Source: Streptomyces rimosus subsp. rimosus
GTDB lineage: Bacteria > Actinomycetota > Actinomycetes > Streptomycetales > Streptomycetaceae
Assembly (NCBI RefSeq): GCF_000720725.1
Contig: NZ_JOCQ01000015.1
Coordinates: 57,170 to 121,169, forward strand
DNA length: 64,000 nt
Reading direction: 5' to 3'
Below, one piece after another: positions 26,901 to 34,749 of the stretch; the stretch's first letter is position 1; every line of letters begins with the position of its first letter. Both the position numbers and the translations under genes were made by a program. The notes under the pieces were generated by a model. It worked only from the letters and a program-made list of their open reading frames with translations, was not told the DNA's origin and did not search any database.

Positions 26901-27863
26901 TCAGGCCCGCTGCCGCTTGCGGAACCAGTCGACGGTGCGCGCCAGCCCCTCCCGGGCCGCCACCTCGGGCTCCCACTGGAGCTTGCCGCGGGCCAGGGTG
27001 ATGTCGGGGCAGCGGACCGCGGGGTCGTCCGTGGGCCGTTCGATGAAGCGGATCTCGGAGCGGGAGCCGGTCAGTTCGGTGATCAGCCGGGCCAGTCCGA
27101 GCATGGTGATCTCGACCGGGTTGCCCAGGTTGACCGGGCCGCGCAGATCGGAGGCGGCCACCGCGAGGACGCCCCGTACGGTGTCGTCCACGTGGCACAG
27201 GGAGCGGGTCTGCCGCCCGTCCCCGGTGACCGTGAGCGGCTCGCCGGACAGGGCCTGCCGGATGAACGTCGGCACCGCGCGGCCGTCGTGCCCCCGCATC
27301 CGCGGCCCGTAGGTGTTGAACAGCCGCACGATGCCGGTGTCGGTGCCGTGGGTGCCCGCCTCGGCGGTCGTCATCGCCTCGCCGAAACGTTTCGCCTCGT
27401 CGTACACGCTCCGCGGGCCGATCGGATTGACGTTGCCCCAGTACGTCTCGCTCTGCGGATGCTGCTGCGGATCCCCGTACACCTCGGAGGTCGAGGCGAG
27501 GACGAAGCGCGCCCCGTGCGCGCGGGCCACCGCGAGCGCGTTGCGCGTGCCCAGGCTGCCGGTGTCCAGCGTGTGCAGGGGCAGCCGCAGGTAGTCGGCC
27601 GGGGAGGCGGGGGAGGCGAAGTGCAGCACGAGATCCACCTCGCGCCCGATCCGGAACGGCTCGGTGACATCGGCCTCCACGAACGCGAACCCGGGCCGGC
27701 CCTTGAGGTGGGTTATGTTCTCCCGCGCTCCGGTGCTCAGGTCGTCGATGCAGGTCACGGAGGTTCCCTGGGCCAGCAGGGCGGTACACAGATGCGAACC
27801 GACGAAACCCGCGCCGCCGGTCACCACGGCGTGTTTCCAGTTCCGGGACAGGGCGGCGTTCAT
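26901..27863 (-). CDS. NAD-dependent epimerase/dehydratase, UDP-glucuronate decarboxylase-like
   Basis: A 320-residue extended SDR. The Rossmann motif is VTGGAGFVGSHL. HFASPASPADYLRLPLHTLDTGSLGT, LASTSEVYGDPQQHPQSETYWGNVNPIGPRSVYDEAKR and LFNTYGPRM follow the pattern of UDP-glucuronate decarboxylases (UDP-xylose synthases), with the catalytic Tyr and Lys in YDEAK. It could supply UDP-xylose or a related 4-keto pentose. A heptose epimerase role like HldD is less likely because the sequence follows the UXS signature. It starts the second part of the cluster after a 244-bp gap. Confidence 0.82.
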   Translation of the reverse strand: MNAALSRNWKHAVVTGGAGFVGSHLCTALLAQGTSVTCIDDLSTGARENITHLKGRPGFAFVEADVTEPFRIGREVDLVLHFASPASPADYLRLPLHTLDTGSLGTRNALAVARAHGARFVLASTSEVYGDPQQHPQSETYWGNVNPIGPRSVYDEAKRFGEAMTTAEAGTHGTDTGIVRLFNTYGPRMRGHDGRAVPTFIRQALSGEPLTVTGDGRQTRSLCHVDDTVRGVLAVAASDLRGPVNLGNPVEITMLGLARLITELTGSRSEIRFIERPTDDPAVRCPDITLARGKLQWEPEVAAREGLARTVDWFRKRQRA

Positions 27864-28107
27864 GGGATCTCCCTCGACTAGGGGCTACCGGGCATCGGGT
27901 GCCTCTCCAGCCCCGGAGAAAACGTCACGCTGGGCGACACTGCGTACGCCCACGGCATCGCTTAAGCTGATAAGTCGCCGCATGGCAGTCCTCATCGCCG
28001 GATACTCTCCGACGATCATGCGCGGCCGGCCAATTCCCGTACGCCGAGAGGCAATGGACCCCGGCTCCCCGGCCCGGCCGCCGCCGCACAGCCACTCGTA
28101 CGCACAG
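27864..28107 (-). promoter_or_regulatory. 244-bp intergenic region, likely internal promoter of the glycan cluster
   Basis: This is the largest gap within the minus-strand cluster. It is less GC-rich than its surroundings around 27900-28030 (CTTATCAGCTTAAGC on the minus strand), as promoters are. No clear -35/-10 pair can be defended, and the short ORFs here have weak coding bias. Confidence 0.35.
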
Positions 28108-29070
28108 TCACCCGTACGTCCGAGCCAGCGACCGCAGCAGCCCGTCGAGCAGCCCCTCCCCGTCCGGCGGCAGCGTGTGCGGCCCGGTCTGCGCCCGCCC
28201 CTGCGGTGACAGACACCAGGCGAACAGCCGGTCCAACTCCCCTTTCCCGGCCTGCTCGCAGCGCAGTACGGCCGGCCAGCCCAGCGCCGCCGCCTGCGCG
28301 CTGACCTTCGCACCGCCCTCCACGGGATCGACGGCGAGCGCCGGGGTGCCCGCGCGCAGCGCCAGGACCATGCCGTGCAGCCGGGTGGTCACCACCACGT
28401 CCAGCCGGGCCAGCACCGCGTGCAGTTCGTCCGGCGTCGCGGGCAGCCGCCAGTCACGGGAGTCCAGCCGGGTGTCCAGCGGCAGGCGGGCCGCGTCCAC
28501 GGTCCCCAGCCAGTCCGTCAGCCGCTCATTGACCTCCTCGTGCCGGCGTCGGGCGCCGTACTCGTGCTGCCCGCCGGTCAGCACCACGCCGACGAGCGGC
28601 ACGCCGCGCGGCGCCGGGGCCCGCAGGCTCAGATCCTGCGCCCCGGCCCGCCGCCCGGCCAGGTCCCGGGCCAGCACCTCGTCGAACCGGGTCACCGCCG
28701 GATCGTCCGGATCGGGTACGGACACGCCGACGGCGACCCGGCGGCAGCCGGCGAACCGGTCGTGCAGCGCGAGCAGCGGGCTCGGCCCGCCGTCCGGCGT
28801 CGGCCACGAGTGCACCGGCCCACAGGCGAAGACCACGTCGGTGAAGGCCGCGGGGTCGGCGTCGTCCAGGTGCAGCGCGTCCGGCCGGAACACCGGCGAC
28901 CAGGCCGTGTCATACGCGATCCCGGCCCCGCGCAGCGCATCCTGCACGGCCTCGGCCGCGAGCATGTCCCCGGCCGTCACCTCGCCGTGCAGAAAGCTGA
29001 ACCAGCCGGTGAGCAGGGCGCGGCGGTCCGGCGGGGGTGCGGGGGTGCGCTCCTGCTCAGGGGCGCTCAC
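28108..29070 (-). CDS. Polysaccharide pyruvyltransferase-like protein
   Basis: A 320-residue protein. GTG 29070 overlaps the preceding GT9 stop (GTGA). The C-terminal segment LDVVVTTRLHGMVLALRAGTPALAVDPVEGGAKV carries the RLHG motif typical of the PS_pyruv_trans fold, which resembles GT-B enzymes. The N-terminus LLTGWFSFLHGEVTAGDMLAAEAV would hold the substrate loop. Members add ketal pyruvate from phosphoenolpyruvate to glycans, though many annotated members have other or unknown activity. An anionic decoration of the cluster's glycan is plausible. Confidence 0.7.
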   Translation of the reverse strand: MSAPEQERTPAPPPDRRALLTGWFSFLHGEVTAGDMLAAEAVQDALRGAGIAYDTAWSPVFRPDALHLDDADPAAFTDVVFACGPVHSWPTPDGGPSPLLALHDRFAGCRRVAVGVSVPDPDDPAVTRFDEVLARDLAGRRAGAQDLSLRAPAPRGVPLVGVVLTGGQHEYGARRRHEEVNERLTDWLGTVDAARLPLDTRLDSRDWRLPATPDELHAVLARLDVVVTTRLHGMVLALRAGTPALAVDPVEGGAKVSAQAAALGWPAVLRCEQAGKGELDRLFAWCLSPQGRAQTGPHTLPPDGEGLLDGLLRSLARTYG

Positions 29071-30200
29071 GGCGCCGGTACCGAGACCGGCGCCGCGTTC
29101 GGCACGGCCTCCGGCTCCGGCTGCCGTACGGACTCGGTCGACCGTACGGACTCCGTGCGCCATACGGGCTGTGTCCGCCGTACGGGACCGGGCCGCCGTA
29201 CCGGCTCCGGCAGCCGTGCCACCGCCGTCAGCACCTCCGCCGCGGTGATCCGCAGCAGCCGCCCGTCCGGCTGCTCGCCGTGCGCGTCGCCGGGGCGGGC
29301 CCGGTCCAGGTGGCCCGGGTGCCACAGCGCCCGGTGCCGGGGCAGCCGGGGCGGGCCCCACAGCCGGGGCGCGACCGGCCCGAAGAGCACCACGGACGGC
29401 GTGCCGAGCGCGCTGGCCAGGTGCGCGAGCCCGGTGTCGCCCACGATCACCGCACGGGCCTGCGCGACCAGCGCCGCCAGCTCCCCGAACGGCACATCCG
29501 CCGTACCGCCCAGGACCGCCGACGGCGGCAGTCCGGCCTGGACGGCGACCTGCCGGGCGAGCGGCTCCTCGCCGGCCCCGGCGGTGAGGACGACGCGGTG
29601 TCCCGCGCGGTGCAGCGCGTGCGCCACCGCGGCGAAGCGCTCCGGCGGCCAGCGGCGCGCCGCGGCGTCCGCACCCGGGTGCACCACCACCGCGCCCGGC
29701 GCGGGGGAGGGGCCCGGCGGCGCCCCGATCCGCAGATCGTCCGGGTCCGCCGGAATGCCGTACCAGGTCAGCAGACGGCACCAGCGGCTGCGCTCGTGCT
29801 CGTCCTCGCGCCACGCCGGGCCCGGCAGGCGGGGCATGGCGGGATGCGCGTAGGCGAACAGCCGGACCGGGCGCAGCGCCTGCAGCGGCAGGTGGCTGGC
29901 GGGCCCGTTGCCGTGCAGGTCCACGGCGATGTCCGGGGGCGCACCGGACCAGTCGACCGCCCGCGGCACGCCGCGGCCGGGCGCCGACGCGGGCAGCAGC
30001 CGGTCGACCACACCCGTGGCCGCGGCGGCCTCGGCCAGCCGGCCGGGCGCCGCCAGCACCAGCTCGTACTCCGGATACGCGGTACGCAGCGCCCGCAGCG
30101 CGGGCACCGCCGTCAGCAGATCCCCGAGCCCGAGCGCCCGGAGAACGAGGATGCGCGGCCGGTCGGCGCGGGGGAGCGGACTGGGGCGGGCCGAGGTCAT
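29067..30200 (-). CDS. GT9 heptosyltransferase-like glycosyltransferase, first gene of the cluster
   Basis: A 377-residue WaaF-like enzyme. ATG 30200 is preceded by AAGGAGG. Conserved blocks are ILVLRALGLGDLLTAVPALRAL, VVVHPGADAAARRWPPERF and AVIVGDTGLAHLASALGTPSVVLFGPV, the last being the nucleotide-sugar site. It is the second GT9 in the cluster, as in Gram-negative inner cores that add two heptoses. The C-terminal 50 residues are a low-complexity Val/Arg/Thr/Pro tail, encoded by an 18-bp degenerate repeat, with no counterpart in the family. It probably heads the transcript. Confidence 0.83.
   Translation of the reverse strand: MTSARPSPLPRADRPRILVLRALGLGDLLTAVPALRALRTAYPEYELVLAAPGRLAEAAAATGVVDRLLPASAPGRGVPRAVDWSGAPPDIAVDLHGNGPASHLPLQALRPVRLFAYAHPAMPRLPGPAWREDEHERSRWCRLLTWYGIPADPDDLRIGAPPGPSPAPGAVVVHPGADAAARRWPPERFAAVAHALHRAGHRVVLTAGAGEEPLARQVAVQAGLPPSAVLGGTADVPFGELAALVAQARAVIVGDTGLAHLASALGTPSVVLFGPVAPRLWGPPRLPRHRALWHPGHLDRARPGDAHGEQPDGRLLRITAAEVLTAVARLPEPVRRPGPVRRTQPVWRTESVRSTESVRQPEPEAVPNAAPVSVPAP
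29124..29213 (-). repeat. Five degenerate 18-bp tandem repeats in the GT9 tail
   Basis: Units start at 29124, 29142, 29160, 29178 and 29196, each beginning CCGTACGG or a close variant on the plus strand. They encode 6-residue units (VRxTxS/P type) at the C-terminus of the glycosyltransferase. Confidence 0.7.
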
Positions 30201-30412
30201 ACGGGTGCCTCCTTGGCATTCCTGCGAGGCCCTCGCGCACGGGGCCGCCGGCGAAGAGCGTTACGGGGGCGGCACCGGCTCGTACGCCGGGAACCACTGC
30301 CCTCCAATGTGCGTGCGCCACCGGCAGCTCGCGACCGCTGACGGCCCCGGGGGCTGTGTGGGCGCCGGGTGCCCGCCGAGGCGCGCTCTGTACGCGGGAG
30401 GCGTCAAGGGCT

Positions 30413-30432
30413 GTACGGGTACGTACCCGTAC
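30413..30432. promoter_or_regulatory. Perfect 20-bp palindrome, probable TA operator
   Basis: GTACGGGTAC at 30413-30422 is followed directly by its reverse complement at 30423-30432. A second inverted repeat, TACCCA (30430-30435), TAAGC, TGGGTA (30441-30446), overlaps its edge and covers a possible -10 (TAAGCT, 30436-30441). It sits 32 bp before the antitoxin start. Autoregulation by the ribbon-helix-helix antitoxin is the natural inference. Confidence 0.6.
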
Positions 30433-30464
30433 CCATAAGCTGGGTAATGGAGAGGAGCAGGATG

Positions 30465-30722
30465 ATGCCTGATGCCAACGTTAGGATGCCGGAAGAAGCC
30501 AAGGAGCGACTGGCTGCCATAGCTGCTGGTGAGGGGCTGTCGCTGCGGGCCTACCTCGCCCGTCTCGCAGACACCCTGCTGACCCCGCAGGAGCGGGCCG
30601 AGCAGGCTGAGAAGGCTCGGGCGGCACTGCACCAGTGGACGGGTTACGACCCGAGCCCGGACGAAGAGCAGAGCCTGGATGAGGAACTCGACCGACGCAT
30701 GGCCCGGGCGGTCGGCCGGTGA
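30465..30722 (+). CDS. Ribbon-helix-helix antitoxin (MazE-like)
   Basis: An 85-residue protein. ATG 30465 is preferred over the adjacent ATG 30462 because GAGGAG ends 7 nt before it. The N-terminal 45 residues (DANVRMPEEAKERLAAIAAG then LSLRAYLARLADTLL) look like a ribbon-helix-helix DNA-binding domain. The acidic C-terminus (SPDEEQSLDEELDRRMARAV) would wrap the toxin. Similar Streptomyces proteins are labelled MazE-type antitoxins, as I recall. The gene overlaps the next by GTGA, the usual arrangement for antitoxin then toxin, and lies behind a palindromic operator. Confidence 0.75.
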   Translation: MPDANVRMPEEAKERLAAIAAGEGLSLRAYLARLADTLLTPQERAEQAEKARAALHQWTGYDPSPDEEQSLDEELDRRMARAVGR

Positions 30723-31099
30723 GCGAACCGATGCACGTCGTCCTCGATGACACAGCGATGGCCGCAGCCGGCCGGGGCAACATCATCGTTTCTCGGCTGA
30801 TCCACCGGGCGCACGCCGAAGCGGACTGGTTCCTCTATGCACCAGCGTGCGCCCTGGTCGAAGCTGACCGGACCCGCCCCGGAACGGCCGAACACCTCGC
30901 CGCTCTGCCCGGCATCACCGTCCTCGACCTGGACCTTCCGGCCGCCTTGGCGGTGGCACATGAGCAAACCTGGGCGGCGGCGCATGCCCAGTACGCCGCG
31001 CAGCCGACACCTGACCGGCCGAGTGGGGCGGTCATCGCCACGGTGCTGCCCAAGCAGTGGGAGGGCCGACCGGTCCGCGTCCTCGACCTGACGCCCTGA
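30719..31099 (+). CDS. Putative PIN-like toxin
   Basis: A 126-residue protein translationally coupled to the antitoxin. VVLDDTAMAAAGRGN resembles the first PIN strand with its metal-binding Asp; APACALVEADR matches the strand-helix with the conserved Glu; LDLDLPAALAVA and GAVIATVLP match later parts of the fold. The usual third acidic cluster before the AxxA helix is weak (PTPDRPSGA), so the active site may be modified. If PIN-like, it would be an RNase inhibiting translation. The fold assignment is by eye and needs a profile search. Confidence 0.6.
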   Translation: MSEPMHVVLDDTAMAAAGRGNIIVSRLIHRAHAEADWFLYAPACALVEADRTRPGTAEHLAALPGITVLDLDLPAALAVAHEQTWAAAHAQYAAQPTPDRPSGAVIATVLPKQWEGRPVRVLDLTP

Positions 31100-31395
31100 C
31101 CCGAGGGCCTGGCGCCTCTTGTGCCGGCGCCCCACCCCTCTGTGAGCAACCCCACCCACCTCCCACACCCCTTGCGCCCCAAGGCATCCAGGGGTTTTCC
31201 GCACACCACGGCCGGGGGCGGCTCTTCCCCCGCCCCCGAAGCGTCTGTGAACATGTGGGATTGCTGCGCCTGGAAGGGTCCGCCGTTTGCGGACCGGAGT
31301 GAGGCCGGCATTCCGACCGAATCGGCGCCCATCGTGCACGCAGTCGTGCTCCGTGCCCGCCGACCGCTCTCCGAGCCTGCTGGGCTCTTCACGAA
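31100..31395 (+). other. Intergenic region between TA pair and MFS gene
   Basis: About 296 bp with no supportable gene. Codon periodicity looks poor in all frames. It contains CCCACC-rich tracts and, near 31250-31400, less GC-rich sequence consistent with a promoter for the exporter gene, but I cannot point to clear elements. Confidence 0.4.
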
Positions 31396-32892
31396 GTGCT
31401 CGCCGCTGTGTCTTTTCCCGTTCGATCCGCCGCCCGTCCCGCTGCCCGCGTCCCGGCACCGGCGGAGTCCCACGAGACGATTCCCGCCCCAGAAGCCCCC
31501 GAAACAGTCGAAACCGAAAAAAATCTACGCCGACGTTTCAGCAGCTTCCGCTACCTGCTCGGCCGCAAGCCGGCCGGCCGCGGCGCCGACCACGCGCCGT
31601 GGCGGTCGCTGCGCTACCGCAGCATGCGCTGGTGGTCGGTGGCCAACCTGGTGTCCAACGCCGGCACCTGGATGCAGCTGACCGTGCAGAACCTGCTGGT
31701 GCTCCAGCTCACCGGTTCCGCGGCGGCCACCGGTCTGTCGCTGTCCGTCCAGGCGGGCCCCGGCCTGATCATGGGGCTGTTCGGCGGCGCCGCCGTCGAC
31801 CGCTGGCCGCGCAAGCTGACCGCCGGGCTGAGCCAGGCCGTGCTCGGTCTGGTCGCCTTCAGCACCGCGGTCCTGGTCGCCACCGACCAGCTGAACTACG
31901 GGCTGCTGATGGCGCTGGCCGCCGTCACCGGCCTGGTCGCCACGGTGGACGGCCCGGCCACCGCCCTGCTCGGCAACGATCTCGTACGCCGGGAGGACGT
32001 CCCCTCCGCGATCGCGGTCGGCTCGCTGGTGCACAGCGTGGGCCGGCTCGGCGGTACGGCCCTGGCCGGTGTCGCCGTCGGCTTCCTGGGCACCGGCGCC
32101 GCCTACGCGGCCAACGGCTTCTCCTTCCTGTTCGTCGCGGCCGTCATCCCCTTCCTGAAGCCGGTGAGCGAGGCCCTGCGGGCGCCCGCGAAGAGCCCGA
32201 AGGCCACGGAGGAGAGCGCCGCGTCCGTGGAGGCGGCGGAACCGGAGATCGGCGACCGGGCCCGCGACGGCGTGGCGTTCTTCATGCGCCGGCCGCGGCT
32301 GGTCGCGCTGGCCGCCATCACCGGGCTCAGCGCGATCTTCGGCCGGAACTACCAGCTGACCCTGGCCGTCCTGGTCACCGGGCCGCTCGCGGCGGGCGCC
32401 GGCGCGTTCGGCACCGTCTCGTCCGTACTGGCCGCGGGCGGCATCGTCGGCGCGATCCTCGCCGCCCGGCTGCGCAACCCCTCGGTCAAGCTGGTCGGTG
32501 CGCTGGCCGCGGCCGGTGCGCTGCTCCAGGTCTTCGCCGGGCTGTCCCCGTCGCTGATCGTGCTGCTCGTGCTGGTGCTGCCGATGTCGGTGGTGGAGTC
32601 GGTCTCCGACACCGCCGGTACGACCGTGCTCCAGACGGACCCGCCGCCGAACATGCGCGGCCGGGTGCTGGGCGTGTGGCGCAGCGCGAGCACGGTGTGG
32701 GGCCTGGTGGCCCCGCCGCTGCTGGGCCTCCTGATGGAGGTGGCCGGTGCCCGCGGCGCCCTGGTGGCCGGCGGTCTGATCATCGCGGTGGCGATCGGCG
32801 CGGGCGCGCTGCTGCGCTCCCGCGAGCGGATCGCCTGGCTGACGCCCGCGCCCGCCCCCGCCGTGGCGGCGGACTACCGGTCCGTGGCCTGA
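31396..32892 (+). CDS. MFS transporter, EntS-like exporter group
   Basis: A 498-residue major facilitator. The transmembrane part starts near residue 80 (RWWSVANLVSNAGTWMQLTVQNLLVLQLTGSAAATG), and the family loop AVDRWPRKL follows TM2. About 11-12 membrane segments are visible, with a charged cytoplasmic loop at residues 255-290. The layout matches the EntS/MFS_3 group, exporters of siderophores and small drugs. The start is uncertain: GTG 31396 is the longest reasonable one but has no clear ribosome site, and the N-terminal 75 residues are hydrophilic and poorly conserved in appearance. It is monocistronic, ending in a strong hairpin. Confidence 0.75.
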   Translation: MLAAVSFPVRSAARPAARVPAPAESHETIPAPEAPETVETEKNLRRRFSSFRYLLGRKPAGRGADHAPWRSLRYRSMRWWSVANLVSNAGTWMQLTVQNLLVLQLTGSAAATGLSLSVQAGPGLIMGLFGGAAVDRWPRKLTAGLSQAVLGLVAFSTAVLVATDQLNYGLLMALAAVTGLVATVDGPATALLGNDLVRREDVPSAIAVGSLVHSVGRLGGTALAGVAVGFLGTGAAYAANGFSFLFVAAVIPFLKPVSEALRAPAKSPKATEESAASVEAAEPEIGDRARDGVAFFMRRPRLVALAAITGLSAIFGRNYQLTLAVLVTGPLAAGAGAFGTVSSVLAAGGIVGAILAARLRNPSVKLVGALAAAGALLQVFAGLSPSLIVLLVLVLPMSVVESVSDTAGTTVLQTDPPPNMRGRVLGVWRSASTVWGLVAPPLLGLLMEVAGARGALVAGGLIIAVAIGAGALLRSRERIAWLTPAPAPAVAADYRSVA

Positions 32893-32898
32893 CGCCCG

Positions 32899-32936
32899 GC
32901 CGGGGCCGGTGGAACGCCCGTCCCACCGGCCCCGGC
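32899..32936. terminator. Bidirectional terminator between MFS and DUF2795 genes
   Basis: A perfect 14-bp stem (32899-32912 with 32923-32936) closes a 10-nt loop between the convergent genes. Confidence 0.7.
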
Positions 32937-32973
32937 GTCGTGCGGCACCGCTGCCGGTTGCCGCACGGCGCCC

Positions 32974-33168
32974 CTACCGGTTCTTGAACACGGCCTTCTC
33001 CACCTCGGCCGGGTTCTCGTAGCTCTTGCTGGGGATGCCGGAGATCTTGTCGCGCATGCCGCTGTCCGCGTGGTTGCCCTCGGCACACGAGACCAGGTCG
33101 TCCTTGCTCGCCGGGTAGTGCGCGCCCTTGAGGGCCTTCTGCAGCTCGATCGGGTTGGTGTCGCTCAT
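32974..33168 (-). CDS. DUF2795 small protein
   Basis: A 64-residue soluble protein. GGAGG lies 6-8 nt before ATG. The core LQKALKGAHYPASKDDLVSCAEGN is the DUF2795 signature (A-L-kGv-yPa-K-dLv-A), followed by MRDKISGIPSKSYENPAEVEKAV. Its function is unknown; relatives occur in stress-induced and gas-vesicle or general-stress loci. A candidate SigB-type promoter lies about 70 bp upstream. It is convergent with the MFS gene and divergent from the ATP-grasp gene. Confidence 0.85.
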   Translation of the reverse strand: MSDTNPIELQKALKGAHYPASKDDLVSCAEGNHADSGMRDKISGIPSKSYENPAEVEKAVFKNR

Positions 33169-33236
33169 GGGGTCCTCCGGTTACGGGAGTGGGGGTGGGG
33201 TGCCGTCCGGCGGCCTGCAGGGCGGCCGCCCCTCCA

Positions 33237-33261
33237 GTACCCGGCCATTACGGGATTAATC
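33237..33261 (-). promoter_or_regulatory. Candidate SigB-type promoter of the DUF2795 gene
   Basis: On the minus strand, GATT (33261-33258) is followed after 15 nt by GGGTAC (33242-33237), fitting the GNNT-N14-16-GGGTAC/T pattern reported for Streptomyces SigB. It would give a 5' UTR of about 60 nt. This rests on a consensus match only. Confidence 0.4.
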
Positions 33262-33389
33262 GGACGAAAGTTCTGTCGTGAGGGATGGCCCGCCCCCGTC
33301 CCCGGCCCCTCATCACCCCATACCGCGAATTGGCGGCGGCCCCACGGGTACCCGCGTCCTCCCGCAGCGCGTGAGCCCGAGGAGGACCG

Positions 33390-34688
33390 GTGAGCGGGAA
33401 GAACATCTTCGTACTGGGCCTGAAGGAGGCCAATCTCCCCGCCCTGCACGACGTGCCCGGCGCGGAGCGGTACCGCTTCCACCCCCTGCTCACCCTCGGT
33501 GAGCTCCAGGGCGGCGAAGTCTGCGTACCCGATCTCCTGAAGAAGGCCTACGGCGTCCTGGACTCCTTCGAGGGCACCGTCGACGCGATCGTCGGCTACT
33601 ACGACTTCCCCGTCAGCACCCTCGTACCGATCCTGAGCGAGCGCTACGGCACCCGCAGCACCAGCCTGGAGTCGGTCGTCAAGTGCGAGCACAAGTACTG
33701 GAGCCGCCTGGAGCAGGAGAAGGCCGTCGACACCCATCCGCGCTTCGGCCGCGTCGACCTCGACACGCCCGACCCGCACCCGCCCGAGGGCGTCCGCTTC
33801 CCCATGTGGCTCAAGCCCGCCCTCGCGTACTCCTCGGAACTGGCCTTCGGCGTCCACGACCAGGCGGAGTTCCGTGCGGCGGTCGCCGAGATCCGCGGGG
33901 GCATCGGCCGCGTCGGCCGCCCCTTCGAGGACATCCTCGGCCGCCTCGACCTGCCGCCCGAGATGGCGGGCGTCGGCGGCCAGGTCTGTCTCGCGGAGGA
34001 GGCGCTGTCCGGCATCCAGGTCGCGGTCGAGGGCTATGTCCACGGCGGCGAGGTCACGGTCTACGGCGTGCTGGACTCCATCGACTACCCCGGCAGCTCG
34101 TCCTTCCTGCGCCACCAGTACCCCTCGACGCTCCCCGAGCCCGTCCTGCACCGGCTGCGCGACGCCTCCGCCCGCGTCATGCGGCAGATCGGCATGCAGG
34201 AGGCGACCTTCAGCATCGAGTTCTTCTACGACCCGCACACCGACGCCGTCAACGTGCTGGAGGTCAACCCCCGGCACTCCCAGTCGCACGCCGAACTCTT
34301 CCAGTACGTCGACGGCGCGCCCAACCACCACGCCATGCTGCGCCTCGCCCTCGGCGAGGACCCGGCCATGCCGCACCGCGCGGGCCGCTACCGGACGGCC
34401 GCCAAGTGGTACTACCGGTGGTTCGCCGACGGCGTCGCGAAGCAGGTGCCCACCCATGAGGACATCGCGCGCATCGAGAGGCGGATCCCGGGCACGCGCA
34501 TCCACGTGATCCCCGAGCCGGGCCAGCAGCTGTCCGACATGGCGGAGCAGGACTGCTACAGCTTCGAACTGGCCCATGTCTTCACCGGGGGCGACAGTGA
34601 AGAGGAGCTGCGCGAGAAGTACGACCACTGCGTGGCAGCTCTGGACCTGGCCTGCGAGCGGACCCGGCCCGGCGGCCGGGACGGCTGA
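33390..34688 (+). CDS. ATP-grasp domain ligase
   Basis: A 432-residue protein. GTG 33390 follows GAGGAGGACC. The first 100 residues (NIFVLGLKEANLPALHDVPG) form a pre-ATP-grasp Rossmann-like domain. Residues about 110-330 are the ATP-grasp fold: KCEHKYWSRLEQEKA, the lysine strand PMWLKPALAYSS, and the metal-binding end SIEFFYDPHTDAVNVLEVNPRHSQSHAELF. ATP-grasp enzymes join a carboxylate to an amine, thiol or hydroxyl by way of an acyl phosphate. The substrate is not readable. The next gene, 61 bp downstream on the same strand, is a CocE-type hydrolase, suggesting a synthesis/hydrolysis or maturation pair. Confidence 0.8.
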   Translation: MSGKNIFVLGLKEANLPALHDVPGAERYRFHPLLTLGELQGGEVCVPDLLKKAYGVLDSFEGTVDAIVGYYDFPVSTLVPILSERYGTRSTSLESVVKCEHKYWSRLEQEKAVDTHPRFGRVDLDTPDPHPPEGVRFPMWLKPALAYSSELAFGVHDQAEFRAAVAEIRGGIGRVGRPFEDILGRLDLPPEMAGVGGQVCLAEEALSGIQVAVEGYVHGGEVTVYGVLDSIDYPGSSSFLRHQYPSTLPEPVLHRLRDASARVMRQIGMQEATFSIEFFYDPHTDAVNVLEVNPRHSQSHAELFQYVDGAPNHHAMLRLALGEDPAMPHRAGRYRTAAKWYYRWFADGVAKQVPTHEDIARIERRIPGTRIHVIPEPGQQLSDMAEQDCYSFELAHVFTGGDSEEELREKYDHCVAALDLACERTRPGGRDG

Positions 34689-34749
34689 ACCGGGCGGCCG
34701 GTCCGCGTGGCGGCGCCGGCGCGCACGACAGTGAGGAGAAGGTCGCCGC

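Noticed and set aside
26901..27863. SDR as an HldD-type ADP-heptose epimerase
   Set aside because: The HFASPASPxxY and YGDPQQHPQxExYWGNVNP motifs fit UDP-glucuronate decarboxylases better.
27885..28019. A 44-codon minus-strand frame before the SDR gene
   Set aside because: Weak third-position bias and no ribosome site; the region is better explained as a promoter.
16704..29213. Short tandem arrays considered as CRISPR
   Set aside because: Repeats are contiguous without spacers, lie inside coding sequence in frame, and no cas genes are present.
30261..30632. A 123-codon minus-strand frame opposite the antitoxin
   Set aside because: It overlaps the palindrome and the antitoxin gene antisense; no recognisable domain.
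31121..31681. A 186-codon plus-strand frame before and overlapping the MFS gene
   Set aside because: Pro/Ser/Arg-rich shadow with poor codon pattern; the MFS frame has clear membrane segments.
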